From an uncultured Chloroflexota bacterium (lineage in GTDB: Bacteria; Chloroflexota; Anaerolineae; Aggregatilineales; Phototrophicaceae), in contig CAIVEA010000611.1 of assembly GCA_903904765.1 (NCBI GenBank), positions 1 through 5,703 on the forward strand: a DNA stretch of 5,703 nucleotides, written 5' to 3'. Under the pieces are notes generated by a model. It was not told the origin of the DNA. It searched no databases and saw only the letters and a program-made list of their open reading frames with translations. Within the stretch, counting starts at the first letter, position 1; every line of letters begins with the position of its first letter. Position numbers and translations under genes: made by a program. Below are positions 5,553 through 5,703 of this stretch, piece after piece.

Positions 5553-5703
5553 AATGGTTACAGCCATTGTAGTGGGATTTCGAGAAAATTTACGCATTCA
5601 AACCATAACATTACCTATTCTTCATGGTTGTCCTTTCGATAAGACCACTCTTACGTCTCTGCTCATTAAGGGTTTATTCACAAAGTGATAAAAACCGTGC
5701 TAG

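Larger units (their letters stand above)
5475..5703. other. A+T-rich intergenic region at the right edge
   Basis: These 229 nt contain no gene I can support. By hand count 5521-5640 is about 37% G+C, clearly lower than the genes. The region holds the Shine-Dalgarno of the ATPase gene, the overlapping -10 elements, and a minus-strand AAAGGA followed by ATG with only four codons (5625-5611). At the very edge, minus-strand GCACGG is followed by TTTTT (5700-5690), which looks like the 3' half of a terminator cut by the window, perhaps ending a minus-strand gene farther right. Confidence 0.5.

Noticed and set aside
5554..5688. Plus-strand frame of 44 codons starting at ATG 5554, downstream of the rightward -10
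   Set aside because: It has no Shine-Dalgarno and no recognisable domain, and it lies in A+T-rich intergenic DNA; it is also the tail of a long frame antisense to the ATPase gene.

Overview
The window is ordinary bacterial chromosomal DNA: G+C-rich genes separated by short A+T-richer gaps, Shine-Dalgarno sites and two intergenic hairpins. The gene styles suggest a Chloroflexota (Anaerolineae-like) bacterium: a secreted protein with WSPD repeats, a DnaB-like ATPase with a Pro/Ala-rich tail, and a protein with a C-terminal J domain. That assignment is inference; no rRNA or other phylogenetic marker is present. No mobile element, CRISPR array, tRNA or rRNA was seen.

Layout, left to right. (1) Bases 1-109 hold the start of a minus-strand gene that runs off the left edge; a strong Shine-Dalgarno and an extended -10 lie upstream of it. 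(2) Bases 110-348 are a divergent intergenic region. (3) Bases 349-2355 on the plus strand are a probable two-gene operon: an exported TolB/WD40-like beta-propeller protein, then a multi-pass membrane protein with an ABC-2-permease-like motif. (4) Bases 2410-3375 encode lipoyl synthase (lipA). It is the one gene here with a secure function, and it has its own sigma70-like promoter overlapping the end of the membrane protein gene. (5) lipA converges on two minus-strand genes, with a hairpin between 3389 and 3418. The first of these, with its stop at 3426, encodes an unknown N-terminal region plus a C-terminal J domain. The second, at 4224-5474, encodes a DnaB/RecA-fold ATPase without the DnaB N-terminal domain. 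A textbook Rho-independent terminator separates them. (6) Bases 5475-5703 are A+T-rich intergenic sequence with overlapping, oppositely oriented -10 elements.

Functional links: the propeller and membrane proteins are probably co-transcribed and may form a cell-envelope unit. LipA builds the lipoyl cofactor on 2-oxoacid dehydrogenase and glycine-cleavage proteins and has no visible link to its neighbours. The J-domain protein and the DnaB-like ATPase lie in tandem and may be related in function, but the terminator between them means they are at least partly separate transcription units. The main points of interest are the divergent DnaB-like ATPase, the uncharacterised region fused to the J domain, and a start codon for the J protein that has to move downstream because the longest reading frame begins inside the upstream terminator.
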